A stretch of DNA of 64,000 nucleotides, from the NCBI GenBank assembly GCA_963742585.1, contig CAVUMI010000006.1, forward strand, positions 372,001-436,000, written 5' to 3'. This document shows, in pieces, positions 8,641 through 18,775 of the stretch. This DNA comes from JACDEA01 sp963742585 (GTDB taxonomy: Bacteria > Actinomycetota > Acidimicrobiia > Acidimicrobiales > JACDEA01). The stretch's first letter is position 1; the number at the start of each line of letters is the position of its first letter. The notes beneath the pieces were generated by a model. The model was not told where the DNA came from and ran no database searches. It was given only the letters and a program-made list of their open reading frames with translations. A program made the translations under genes and the position numbers.

Positions 8641-9479
8641 GGAGTCTCCACGAGACGGATCAGGGTCGAGTGGCGATTGACGATCGCCGCCGCCGCGCTC
8701 GTTCCCGACGACGTGAGACCGTCGAACTCCTCCTCGATGACGCCGTCGACGCGCACGATCATGCGGAACGCGTCGGCCGGGCCGCTCGACGCCCGCACCA
8801 CGTCGACGTGAACGCCCGGCGACAGGTCGCCGCCGTCGAGTCCCCGGATGACAAGGCCGCTCAAGTTCGGCCCGTCGACCGTTTCCGCGCCGCTGGTGCC
8901 CCGTCGCCAGATCGACACGCGGGCGCCGCCCTCACGGACCGCGCCCCGCGGTGGCGGAAAGTCGCGCTCGAGATCCCGCGCGTCGACCTGGACGAGCACG
9001 TGCGGCTCAGAGATCCCCCGCAGGACATACGACCCCAACTCGCGCAGCTCCGCACCATGCGCAGTGAGATCGACCTCGCCCGCCGTCGTCGCCGAGCACA
9101 GGATCTGGCCGCCATGGGCCGCCGCGCAGATGCGCGCCGCTTCATGCACGCTCAGCCCCACGTGCTCGCCGCCCGACAGCCTCGCGGAGCCCGTGTGTAG
9201 GCCCATGCGGACGCGGATGACCAGATCGTCCGGCCACGGGTAGTGCTCGATCTTGCGTTGCGCGGCGAGGGCGCCGGCGACCGCGCTCGTCGGGTCGGTG
9301 AACACGAAGAACGAACCGTCGCCCTCGTCACCGCGGATCACCGCCCCGCCATGCTCCTCAACACAGGAAATCAGCATGTGGCGGTGCGTCCGCAGCGTGA
9401 GGCCGTAGAGCGAGCCCAATTCCTGCACCAGACGGGTCGATCCCTCGATGTCGGTGAAGAGGTACGTGAGCCCGCTCAC
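8637..9479 (-). CDS. Class III adenylate/guanylate cyclase with extra C-terminal region
   Basis: GTG at 9479 overlaps the previous stop (GTGA). Residues 1-170 form the catalytic domain: metal-binding FTDIEGST, a second motif RGDEGDGSFFVF, and HEAARICAAAHGGQI. A further ~110 residues are unrecognised. Predicted to make a cyclic nucleotide in the cytoplasm, but the substrate-selecting residues cannot be assigned by eye. Coupled to the yjbR-like gene. Confidence 0.85.
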   Translation of the reverse strand: MSGLTYLFTDIEGSTRLVQELGSLYGLTLRTHRHMLISCVEEHGGAVIRGDEGDGSFFVFTDPTSAVAGALAAQRKIEHYPWPDDLVIRVRMGLHTGSARLSGGEHVGLSVHEAARICAAAHGGQILCSATTAGEVDLTAHGAELRELGSYVLRGISEPHVLVQVDARDLERDFPPPRGAVREGGARVSIWRRGTSGAETVDGPNLSGLVIRGLDGGDLSPGVHVDVVRASSGPADAFRMIVRVDGVIEEEFDGLTSSGTSAAAAIVNRHSTLIRLVETP

Positions 9480-9859
9480 GCCAGGAAGGTGTCCGCCAGC
9501 TTGGGTGGCGCGCACGCGAGCCAGCCGTCGATGATCGCTTCTCGAAGCGCACGCTTGCCGACCGTCTTCAGCTGGATGAGTACAGCCGTGTACCCGTCGA
9601 AATGCGGGATCGTGAAGAAGCCTCGGTGCGCGGCAGCCAGCACGGCCTCCTTCTCGCCGAGGTCGGCGGCGCGAACCGCGAGGATCGGTCCGTCGGGCGG
9701 GCGGGCATCGCCGAAGCGACGAATGTCTGCCTTGCTGAACGGCCGCTCCCACGCGAACACCTTGCCGGCCACCGCCCAGGTGCGATTGCCGTGCCGCTCG
9801 CCGACGGTGACCTCGGGTAGCTCCAACGCCATGCGACCCGCTTCCTCGACGCTCACCAC
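9476..9859 (-). CDS. MmcQ/YjbR-family protein
   Basis: A 127-residue protein with family features ALELPEVTVGERHGNRTWAV, VFAWERPF and a C-terminal DGWLACAPPKLA. YjbR-like proteins have a double-wing DNA-binding-like fold with no settled function. It is followed with a four-base overlap by a nucleotide cyclase. Confidence 0.8.
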   Translation of the reverse strand: MVSVEEAGRMALELPEVTVGERHGNRTWAVAGKVFAWERPFSKADIRRFGDARPPDGPILAVRAADLGEKEAVLAAAHRGFFTIPHFDGYTAVLIQLKTVGKRALREAIIDGWLACAPPKLADTFLA

Positions 9860-9924
9860 GCTCGGACCTTAGCGACGTGGTGCTCGTGAGAACTCAGCCC
9901 CGTTCATCGCTTTCCCTCCGCTGC

Positions 9925-10044
9925 CTCCAAGTTGCAGAAATGAAACGAACTGCCTCCAAGTTCCTCTCGAAGAGTGATTTGTCGCGTTTCTCGCTGCGGT
10001 CTCGACAACTTGGAGGCTCGACGTGACAGAACTGCAACTTGGAG
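9925..10044. repeat. Nested inverted repeat family B, copy 1
   Basis: Outer arms CTCCAAGTTGCAG (9925-9937) and CTGCAACTTGGAG (10032-10044). Inner arms GCCTCCAAGTT (9952-9962) and AACTTGGAGGC (10007-10017). The second copy, at 50696-50818, has nearly the same length and layout. This copy ends two bases before the stop codon of the methyltransferase gene. Confidence 0.85.
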
Positions 10045-10046
10045 AC

Positions 10047-10871
10047 TCAGACGGTCGCGACGACCTCGGCGTATTCGCTCGGGACGCGCAGGGTGCCGTC
10101 GGACGACGTGTTGAACGACTCAGCGAGGTCGAGCAACTCGCGCTCGAGCTGCCTGGGCGGCCGCTTCGTCCAGCGCACCGAAGGCCTTGAACGTCGGGCC
10201 GTAGTACGTACGGAACGTGCCGAGCCAGTCACTGCGCGCTGCGGTAGCGGAAGATGAAATCACGGAACTGGACATCGAGGCGCTGCACGCCCTCGAAGAG
10301 ATCGGTGAGCCGGTTCTCGGTTCCCCACTCGAGGGGGGACCGAATACCGGCGGGCGGGGGGACGTGGCCACCGATGATCTTGAACATCTGCCCGACGAAT
10401 CCCGCCGGCGTCCAGTTGGCCAGCCCGATGCGCCCACCGGGACGGCACGACGCGCCGCAACTCGGCCGCGCTGCGCTCCTGGTTCGGCGTGAACATGACG
10501 CCGAACGTCGACAGCACGACGTCGAAGGACGCGTCCTCGAACGGCAGCGCCTCGGCGTCGGCCTCGCGGCACTCGATGCTCAGGCCCTCGGCCGGCGGCG
10601 CGAGCGCGCGGTGCCCATCGAGGAGCCCGCCGACGTAGTCGGACGCGGTCACCTCGCAGCCGCGGCGGGCCGCGGCGAGCGAGGCGTTGCCGTTGCCGGC
10701 GGCGACGTCGAGCACTCGCTGGCCGGCCGAGACGTCAACCGCCTCGCACAGCGACTCGCCGACGATCTGCAGGGTGGTGCCGATAACGGCGTAGTCGCCC
10801 GACGCCCAAGTTCCCTGTTGGCGAGCCTTGACCGCCTCGAAGTCGACGGTGGTGGATGTGGTGGTAGTCAT
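10047..10871 (-). CDS. SAM-dependent methyltransferase (frameshifted)
   Basis: ATG at 10871, protein starts MTTTTSTTVDFEAVKARQ. Motif I for SAM binding is VLDVAAGNGNASLAAARRG, followed by DALPFEDASFD-like motif II (ADAEALPFEDASFDVVLSTF). From about 10480 the frame changes more than once; later frames supply WLGTFRTYYGPTFKAFGALD and the C-terminus ELLDLAESFNTSSDGTLRVP. About 270 residues after correction. Methyltransf_11-type; substrate unknown. Confidence 0.8.
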
Positions 10872-10948
10872 GGCGCCATCGTCCGCGCTCACGGCGGCGT
10901 TCGGCATCGGCAAGGCGGCCCATTCGCGCCGATGCGCGAGTGGGTCGT

Positions 10949-12601
10949 TCAACCCACGGGCGGGCGCGTACGGTCGATCACGCCGTGCTCGAACGCGAAC
11001 GCGGTCGGCTGCCGCTCGCGTCGAGACACCGGTCTTCGTGAAAATATTGGAGAGGTGCCGGGCGATCGTCTTGTCGCTGAGGAAGAGGGCCGCCGCGACT
11101 TCCTTGTTGGTGTGGCCGATGGCGACGAGCCGGAGGACCTCCGCTTCGCGTTCGGTGAGCCCCGCCGGGAGAGCCAACGGATGGACGAGGCTCCCGAGGT
11201 CTCGGGCGGCAAGGCCCACGCCGAGTTCGTCGAAGAGCTGCCGCGCCGTGTCGAAGGCGCCGGCGGCGCCCGACTCATCGCCACTATCCGCGACAGGCCT
11301 GGCCGAGCACCGTGCGTGCTGTTGCGACCTCATAGGGCACGCCGAGGTCGGCCCAGCGCGCCGCCGCCGTCCGTAGGGTTGCGCAGGCCGCCGGATCGCC
11401 TTCCGCGAGTTGGAGGCGACCGCGGGCCGACAGCGCCGTCGCCTGAAGCCCGACGCTGTCGAAGGCGTCGGCAATCGTCTCAAGCTCGTCGACTGCCTCG
11501 GTCGCGGTGCTCGAGATCGCCGACGGCGATCGCGATCTGCGCGCGCGCGGGCAGGACTTTGGCCCGCCCCAGGCGGTTCCATCCGGCGGCCTCGAGGGCT
11601 TCGATGATGATCGCGGTCGCCACATCAGGGCGGCCCTGCGCCAGCCGCAGCAACGCAAGCCCGGCGCGCGGTTGCGGGCAGAGGCGATCGGCCTGGAGGA
11701 ACGCCGCTTCGGCGGCGTCGAGATCGCCGAGGCGCCGGCGGATGTCGCCGATCTCGGCCCAGGCCGCGGCCGCGTTCGGGCAGGTTGATGGTGGCCAGCT
11801 CGTCACAGGCACGCGTCGCCTCACGCTCGGCGTCAGCCCACTGTCCGCGCCATTGCAACGTGGTGGCGTGGTGCACACGGCACAAGCCGGGGAAGACCGC
11901 GAACGGGTGCCGCTCGGCCCAGCGGGCCGTGGCGGCGATCCACTCCGCGGCCCGCGCGAGGTCGCCCAGCTGCTCGCACGCGCTGATCAGACTGCAGTAC
12001 ACCTTGCCGGTCGAGTACGGCGAAAGGCGGCCGTCGAGGACGAACAGCATCGCCTCGTCGAGCAGGGCAAGGCCGTCGGCTGGCTGGCCCTGGTCGATCC
12101 GCAGACGGCCGAGCGTCTGCAGCGCCTCGGCTTCCAGGTCGGCGTGGCGCAACCGGCGGCCGAGGGCGACACCCTGCTCGGCTCAGCGCGGCGGCGACGT
12201 CGAGCGTCGCCGGCGCCGTGCGCCATCTCCGCCTCGCGCAACAGAAGCGCGCCGAACTCGGCACAGTCCTCGTCGCCTTCGAGCGCCCGCCGCGCCCGCC
12301 GCAGCCAGCCGCCGGCGATCGACGGGCTGGCGCGGAAGCAGTGATGCTCGTAGAGCCACACTGCGCACTGGCCGGCGCGCCGGTCCTCGCCGGCCTCCTC
12401 GTAGAGGACATAGGCGCGCTCGCGCGCGTCGACGCAGTCATCGAGGCGGCCCAGCCACCACGTGGCGTCGGCCAAAAGGTCGAGGCGCTCCGCCTCGACC
12501 GTGCCGCCGGCGTCCTGCGGACCGGCTTGGGCGAGCACGTCGAGGCAGGCTTGCCAGTCCTGCCGAGCCCGGGCCTCCCGGGCCTCGATGAGCCAATCCA
12601 C
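10949..12601 (-). CDS. TPR-containing LuxR-family transcriptional regulator (frameshifted)
   Basis: GTG at 12601. The N-terminus WLIEAREARARQDWQACLDV and several helical repeats look TPR-like. The C-terminus is a typical LuxR helix-turn-helix: LTEREAEVLRLVAIGHTNKE then DKTIARHLSNIFTKTGVST. At least three frame changes lie in between, and one near 11020 puts the true end at AFAFEHGVIDRTRPPVG. About 550 residues. No ATPase domain is visible. It precedes the methyltransferase gene on the same strand. Confidence 0.75.
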
Positions 12602-12647
12602 GCGCGCCAGGCTCGCGCCGATCAGCGGGCGCCGCCGCGCATGAGGC

Positions 12648-13019
12648 TCACCCGGCGACCGACAGCTGGGCGGCGAGGTGCTCGAGCACAGGCTGGATCT
12701 CGGCGGTCGGGCTGAACTCGATGAACGTGACGCCCTCGTCGGTCCACCCGGTGTGCCCGCCCGGCCAGTAGTAGACGTCGCCGGCCGAGTTCAGTTCCTC
12801 GGTGCCGTCGGCGAACCGCAACCGGATCGAGCCGGCCAGAATCTGCCCCCAGTGCGGGCACTGGCAGAGGTCGCCGGGGAGGCCCTTGAACAGCGGCGTG
12901 AAGTCGACGCCGGCGGGCAGGTCGATGTGGCGGGCGAGTACGTCGCCACCTTCGAACGACCGGGTTTCGATGTCGCCGACCTTCATCTCCAGCGGCATGT
13001 CGCTGACAGGTACACGCAT
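12648..13019 (-). CDS. Small cupin protein
   Basis: About 123 residues, start at ATG 13019 behind GGAAGGAA. Single beta-barrel with cupin-like metal-site residues (CPHWGQILAGSIRL, GDVYYWPGGHTGW). It resembles the cupin at 25491-25844 in layout (HWG motif, then a GHT or GHN motif). Possible dioxygenase or sensor; substrate unknown. Confidence 0.8.
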   Translation of the reverse strand: MRVPVSDMPLEMKVGDIETRSFEGGDVLARHIDLPAGVDFTPLFKGLPGDLCQCPHWGQILAGSIRLRFADGTEELNSAGDVYYWPGGHTGWTDEGVTFIEFSPTAEIQPVLEHLAAQLSVAG

Positions 13020-13282
13020 AGCGGTTCCTTCCAATCAACCAGTACTGCCGAGCGCATCCCGGCACCCTGATCGTGCGCCACCCGCGAACTGACGGCATCG
13101 GGCGGTCATACCAACCGCCTCCTGACCCGATGGGTCAAATTGCAGGATGCGGACACGCCCAGCGCCTGACCGACAATGGCTGCATGCCCGATCCGGTCAG
13201 CAGCCTCATCCAGCACGGCCGCGACCGAGAGGCCGCCGAACTGGCATCGCACCGCGTCGCACCGCCGACCGAAGGAGCCGCT

Positions 13283-13831
13283 GTGGACCCCCTCGCCCAA
13301 CTCGACGAGATCCTGCCGACGCTCAACCGGCTGGTGGCGCCGCTCGACGAGCGCCAGCTCGACACCGCGACGTCCTGCGCCAACTTCGCCGTCCGCGCAC
13401 ATCCTCGAGCACATGATCGGCGGCGCAACCATGTTCGCCGCCGCCTTCCGCGGCGAGCCGCCGCCTGATCGCCGCGCCGGTGACCGACCTTGTCGCCGCG
13501 TTCCCGGTGGCGATGGCCGAGCTCCACGCGGCGGTTCACTCCCCTGGCGCGCTCGACCGGACCATCAACGCGCCGTTTGGTGAGGTGCCGGGCGACGTCT
13601 TCGCCCGCTTCGTCGCCATGGACGGGCTGGTGCACGGCTGGGACATCGCCACCGCCACCGGCCAGGCCTACGACCCCCCGGCTGCGCTTGTTTCTGCGGT
13701 CGACGCGTTCACCCGCCAGGCCATCAGCGACGGACATGCGCGACGGCGACACCTTCGCCGCGGCGGTCGAGCCGCCCGCGGGCGCCTCGCCGCTCGTACA
13801 ACTCGTGGCGTTTACCGGCCGCCAGGTGTGA
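13283..13831 (+). CDS. TIGR03086/MDMPI-like metal-binding protein (frameshifted)
   Basis: GTG at 13283 behind GAAGGAG. Four frames join into one protein: LDEILPTLNRLVAPLDERQL, ILEHMIGGATMFAAAFRG, FARFVAMDGLVHGWDIATAT, then DTFAAAVEPPAGASPLVQLV. The motifs HMIGG and HGWDIATATG are typical of the mycothiol-dependent maleylpyruvate isomerase fold (DinB-like bundle). About 180 residues. All three shifts look like one-base insertions. Confidence 0.78.
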
Positions 13832-13835
13832 TGTG

Positions 13836-13858
13836 ACGGATGTCCGCTGGACATCCGT
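13836..13858 (+). terminator. Hairpin terminator candidate
   Basis: Perfect 10-bp stem ACGGATGTCC / GGACATCCGT with a three-base loop, five bases after the stop of the MDMPI-like gene. No U-tract follows, as is common in actinobacteria. Confidence 0.6.
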
Positions 13859-13883
13859 CTGACACCACGACGACACTTCTCAC

Positions 13884-15369
13884 GTGGCGAGGGGGCGTTG
13901 GGGAACGCTGATTGCGATCAGCGCGGCGATCGTGGCGGCGACCGCGCTCGTCAGCTCCGGCGCCGCTCGCGCTGATCGCCTCCCAACACCCGCGGAGTGC
14001 GCCGCCGGAACCGCCGCACCGGTGACCCTGGGCGAGGCGAAGGGCGCCGCCGCCGTGTGCGCCGGGCCCGTGTACGTCGGGGGCAACCCGATCTATCCGT
14101 GCGGCACGATCCTGGTCGGCGACGCGGCCGTGGCCGGGACACCGCAGGACGACCCCGCGGCCTCCTGTGATGGGGTGGACCCGTTCGACGATGCGGTTCC
14201 GTATCGCGTGGCCCTCCCGCCGGAGTACGCGTCCCAGGCCACCCGCCGTTGGCCCGTCATCTATCTCCTGCCCGGTGGCGGCGGCAACGAACGCGATTGG
14301 GAGGAACTCACTGACGTCGTCCCGCAACTCACCCGTGACGGCGCCATCGTGGTGCTCCCGTACGGCGGCCTCACCTTCCACACCGACTGGGAAGTCGGCG
14401 AACGACGCGCCTACGAGCGGGCGCTGGTCGACGGGCTCGTCCCCCACATCGACGCGTCGTATCGCACGCTGGCCGATCGCTCACACCGCGCCATCGGCGG
14501 CTTCTCGCGCTGGGGGTTACGGAGCGATGCTGACTGCCGCCCACCACCCCGACCTCTTCGGCGCCGCCGGATCGTTCTCGGGCGCGCTCGACCCGCTCGG
14601 CGAATTGCGGGAGCAGCAGCTGTATCTGACGCCGCTCGCCTCGCTGGGAAACTACGACGAGCTCGTCGTCGACCCGCCGTGGTTCGGCAACGTGGTCACC
14701 AACGAACTGGGCTGGCGCGAGCGCAGCCCGATCGACCTCGCACGCGCGCTTCGGGGCGTCAACCTCTGGATGAGCAGCGGTGACGGAACCCCGGATGCCG
14801 ATGACCCTGTCGACCCGTTCGTTGCCGTCAGCGGCGTGGCAGAGCTACAGGTGATGCGCGCCACGGAGCACTTCCACAAGACGCTCACGGCTCTCCGCAT
14901 CCCGCACGCCTTCGACGTACACAAAGGCGTGCACGCTTACACGAACGCGGGTGTCGATGCTCTGCGTTGGGCGCAGCATCTCCGCACCAGCGGGTTCGGC
15001 GCGGCGGCGCCGGCGTGGTTCAACCTTCGCAACGCTGACCCATCCTTCGGCGCGTTCGGCTGGACCTTCACCGCCGATCCGCGCCGAGCACCCGAGTTCC
15101 TCGACGTGACCCGCGCCGGGAGGACTGGAGTGAAGCTGGCGGGCTCGGGACGAACCACGGTTACGACCGCGCCGATGTTCGCAGCACTACAAGCGGTAAG
15201 GGTTCGCGTCGGCGCCGCGGTTCGGTTGATCAAGGCGGACGCCGCCGGCCGGTTGACGTTCGCGGTGAACCTCGGTCGTCCGCACCCACGCCAGCAGTTC
15301 ACGCTGGCGGCCGCGTTGGCCAGACAGCACCCGACAACCAAAGTCGTGCGGTTCGACCCGCTCCCGTAG
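13884..15369 (+). CDS. Secreted esterase of the esterase D / antigen-85-like fold (frameshifted)
   Basis: GTG at 13884. Signal peptide (LIAISAAIVAATALVSSG, then ARAD). Alpha/beta-hydrolase features: oxyanion region VIYLLPGGGGNERDWEE and nucleophile elbow GGFSR-GGYGA, broken by an inserted T near 14513. Candidate His in HKGVHAYTNAG. The ~120-residue C-terminal tail looks like an extra beta domain. About 494 residues. Predicted extracytoplasmic ester hydrolysis. Confidence 0.8.
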
Positions 15370-15376
15370 GGCCCGG

Positions 15377-15694
15377 CTACGGGACGACGGCGAACTGCGA
15401 CATCATGCCGCTGTCCTCGTGCTCGAGGATGTGGCAGTGGAAGATGTACGTGCCGAGGTGATCATCGAACCGGGTTGAGACAACCTCGACCTCTTCACCC
15501 AGCCCGACGAGGAAGGTCTCGCGCAGCCCAGTCTCACCCTCGCTGGCCGTCGGATCGTTGGGATCGAAGACGACCAGTCCGCCTCGCCGGCGGACCACCT
15601 TCCAATCCACGTCGTGGATGTGGATCCGATGCTGCAGGCCGCTGACGTTGGCGAAGATCCACCGCCCGGTCGTGCCGAGGCGTCGTGGAACCAC
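15377..15694 (-). pseudogene. C-terminal fragment of a multicopper oxidase
   Basis: The last ~100 residues of a multicopper oxidase: TTGRWIFANVSGLQHRIHIH (HxH ligands) and the closing motif HCHILEHEDSGMM with Cys-His copper ligands. The first two cupredoxin domains are absent, and upstream sequence in another frame belongs to an S15 peptidase. Either a deletion fused two genes or the assembly is chimeric. It cannot work as an oxidase alone. Confidence 0.75.
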
Positions 15695-16861
15695 CAGCCG
15701 CGCACTTCACGGACCGGAGTGGTCGGCGGGAGCGACGCAGAGATCGTGCGGTCCTGGAAGTAGTGGGAGAAGTCGCTATAGCCCTGCGCATGCAGGACTG
15801 CGGCGCGTACATCGCCGAGCCGCGCCATGAGATCCCGCGGCTCGAAGAAGGACGCCGAACGCTGGCCAGTGAGATAGCTCGTCGCGTTGGCGACGGGCGT
15901 GCGGTCGGGCAACGGGCAACCGGCGCGCTCAACCAGCGGAGGCACGAGACCTGCCAGGTCGTCGTTGACCGAGGGACTGCTGTACTGCGGGAACAGCTCT
16001 GACGTGACGAGCAGATTGGTTGTGCTTCTCGCGCCTTGCGGCGAGAACAGGTACTCGTAGTAGTTCGTGATCGGGGCTACCGACACGATGGCCTTGAGCG
16101 CCTCGGGCGCCTGCACCGCCGCCTGCCAGGTGGTGCCGCCGGGATAGGAGAAGCCGCCCATCCCGACGCGGCCGTTGGACCAAGGTTGCGAACCGAGCCA
16201 ATCGACGAGCGCGCGCTGGTCGTGTTGTTCGGCGAGTCCGCCGAGGTCGAAGCAACCGCCCGAGTGCCCACTTCCACGAATGCTGAACGTGGCGACCGCG
16301 TACCCACGTCGGATCCAGCCGATGGGCGGAACCCCCAGTCCGGCCCAGGCCTGGTCGTTCTGCATCGGTCCGTCGGCCCACCACGCGGGCGTGCCCGGGT
16401 TGCGCAGGCACCCACTGGTGATGTGGACGATGCAGGTCGAGAGGTACGGCGTCGAGTTGAGCACGACTGGTGCACGCACACCGGGCGGCAGGTCGGGCAA
16501 GCCGATCCAGCCGTCGAGCGAGACGCCGTCGTCGGAAACGACCTGCACGCGACGAACCTCGCGGGAGCGCGAAGGGCCCGCTGAGACCGCTCGGCCACAA
16601 CTCACCACAAGGATGAGGTTCCGGCGGGCACGACGCTGGTCCGTTCGGCGTGGCCGCACGGAGAGCATCGGAGTGGCCCGACGGCACCGACGAGGACGCG
16701 GCGAGAGGTGGAACCCTGGCCGCGGCCGGCATCAGGTCGACGCTCGCTCGGCCGGCGGCTCGCCGCTTCGAGACCGGAGAGTCCCCGTGATCGAGCGTCG
16801 CCGCGACCAGCCCGCCACCGAGCACGACCACCACGAGCGCGCCAAGCAGCTGCCGTCGCAT
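15681..16861 (-). CDS. Secreted CocE/NonD (peptidase S15) hydrolase, C-terminus missing
   Basis: ATG at 16861 gives a signal peptide (RRQLLGALVVVVLGGGLVA). After a frameshift near 16580 the S15 core follows: DGVSLDGWIGLPDLPPG, FSIRGSGHSGG and nucleophile motif GMGGFSYPGGTTWQAA. Sequence similarity to S15 stops at about VREVRGWWFHDAS, where a multicopper-oxidase end begins in another frame. The usual C-terminal jelly-roll domain is absent. Predicted ester/amide hydrolase outside the cell, if functional. Confidence 0.7.
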
Positions 16862-16923
16862 GCCTCCACGGTCGCATCCCCCTGCCCCCAAGACTTGCGT
16901 AGTTCCTACGGAACCTCGCCGTC

Positions 16924-18197
16924 TCAGAGCTTCGTGCAGCCGGTCAGCTCGACGACGTTGTCCTCACCCTCGTCGACGACCACACAGGCGTCGCCGGAGA
17001 AATGATTGTGCCGGGTCGCCGGCCCGAAGTACACGTCGGCCAACGCGCCAGCAAAGCGAGTGAGGTCATTCCCACTGAGCGCATTGCCTTCGAGGCGGGG
17101 GTCGGCGGTGTCGTACGCGACGAGGCCCAGCGCCCACTCCGCAGCGCCGTCGATTCGATTGCTCGAGACTGTATTGCCGACGCCGCGCCCGAGGAGCGTG
17201 ATGCCGCCGTAGGAACTGCCGTGCATCACGACGTGGTTGCCGGTGACGGCCGCCCCCGTTATGTCCGCGAGCGACGCGTCGTTCGCTGGTCCGCGGTTGA
17301 GGATGATCCCATCGGCGTTGCGGTTTTCGGCGACGACCGAATTTCCAGTGATGCGATAGCGATTCCGGAGGGTCCGAGCTCCGTACTTGGCGCGAGTAAA
17401 CGAGATCGTTATCCCGCTACCCGCTGATTGACTCGGGAACAGACCGGAGCCGGGCACGAGCACGTTCCCGGTGATGATGAGGTCGTCGACGCCGAAGAAG
17501 GCCTGGATCGCGTCAGTGTTGACCCGCCTGACCTCATTGTCCGAGACGACAACGAGGGTCGGTGACTGCGCGATGTCGATGCCAACAGAGTTCTCGCCCA
17601 CGATCGTGTCGATGTGGTTCGCCGAGATCAGCGACGGTCGGCGGAGACCGGAAACCACGATGCCCCGCGGTAAAGCACCGCTGGGCCGCCGGCAGCGCCG
17701 AGCCGGCCGGGCTGGACGTCGCTGATCCGGTTACCGGTGATCTCGACCGACTTCGCATCGAGCAGGTAGAGCGGGGCGTACCGCGATCGAACGAAGTTGA
17801 TGTCGCGGATGACGACGCGCCCGCAGTAGTCGCACCAGAACGGCGAGCCGTCCACAATCGTGGTTCGGGCGCCACCCGCGTCCTCACCAATGATCTCGAC
17901 GTCGCCAAGGATACGGACCGAGGCGCGCGCGGACTCAACGAGCAGCGGCTCAGGCAACGACACGAGTGGCTTGAAGTTGAACGCGGTCGGCACGCCCTTT
18001 GCGTTCGACGCCTTGAGGATGACCTTGCCGCCCAGCGCGACCGCGGCTTGGACGTTGACCAGGTCAAATGCCGCGGTGCCGGTCGGCCGCACGACGTGAG
18101 TCGCCGGTGCTGCCACCGCGGGCGGCAGGGCAGTACCCCACAGGATCGCCCCCACAGCAACAACCGCGGCGGCCCGTATGCGCGCCCTTAGCCCCAC
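16924..18197 (-). CDS. Secreted right-handed parallel beta-helix protein (frameshifted)
   Basis: GTG at 18197, signal peptide AAAVVAVGAILWGTALPPAVAA. The body consists of repeating beta-helix rungs with NxI/V-type patterns (VEITGNRISDV, LIITGNVLVPGS, AAVTGNHVVMHG, NTVSSNRIDGAA). One frameshift near 17655. About 424 residues. Such proteins include polysaccharide lyases and surface-binding proteins; I see no catalytic signature. Confidence 0.75.
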
Positions 18198-18222
18198 GTT
18201 GGAGACAAGGTACCAGCCGGGG

Positions 18223-18775
18223 TCAGGCCACGATCGTTGCTGCGAGCGCCATCCGGTGGTCCTTGGACCACGGTGGCCCCAATGTTGCGCGCGGGCCGCG
18301 GAGGACCTCGTCGGCGCGTCTGCCCAGGATGCTGGCCGCTTCGGCCTCAACGGCCTTGGCGTCGAAGAAGTGCACCTCCCAGCCGCGAGCGTGGGCGAGC
18401 TCGGCCAGTACCTGGCGGTACATGACCGAGTCGGCTCGGGCCTCGTAGGGCACGCGCCGTTGGACGGCGATCTCGTCGGGGAAGTCGGCCGGCCACGCTC
18501 GCAGCGACATCGAAACGATCGGCGCGGACACCGCGGTTGCTTCGTCCAGCGCAGCCGATGTTGTCCGCAACGCCGACGCCGCGCACTTTCGCCACCAACG
18601 CGGTAACGGCCGCGTCGTCGAGCCGTTTGCCTTCGTGATGGATCGGTGCCGCGGCGATACCGGGTTCGATCAGCTCGACTTTCCGTCGGTCCATGACCCG
18701 GTGATCGGCCGACGCCGTCACGGCGACCGCCCAACGGAGGTGATGCGCAATGCCGAGACGCGCCAACGCTGTCAT
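18223..18775 (-). CDS. Protein of unknown function coupled to the DUF3445 gene (frameshifted)
   Basis: ATG at 18775 overlaps the upstream stop (ATGA). Two frames join near 18550 into about 184 residues: HHLRWAVAVTASADHRVMDR, then SMSLRAWPADFPDEIAVQRR and a C-terminal PPWSKDHRMALAATIVA. I do not recognise the family. It has no signal peptide or membrane segment. Coupling to a heme-dependent N-demethylase suggests a related task, but this is only context. Confidence 0.6.

Noticed and set aside
10260..11582. Single minus-strand frame joining the LuxR helix-turn-helix to the methyltransferase
   Set aside because: The other frame gives a proper LuxR end (AFAFEHGVIDRTRPPVG) and stop at 10949; the methyltransferase has its own ATG at 10871.
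13020..13282. Possible small gene upstream of the MDMPI-like gene (frame from 13073)
   Set aside because: No ribosome-binding site or homology; GTG 13283 with GAAGGAG fits the family start better.
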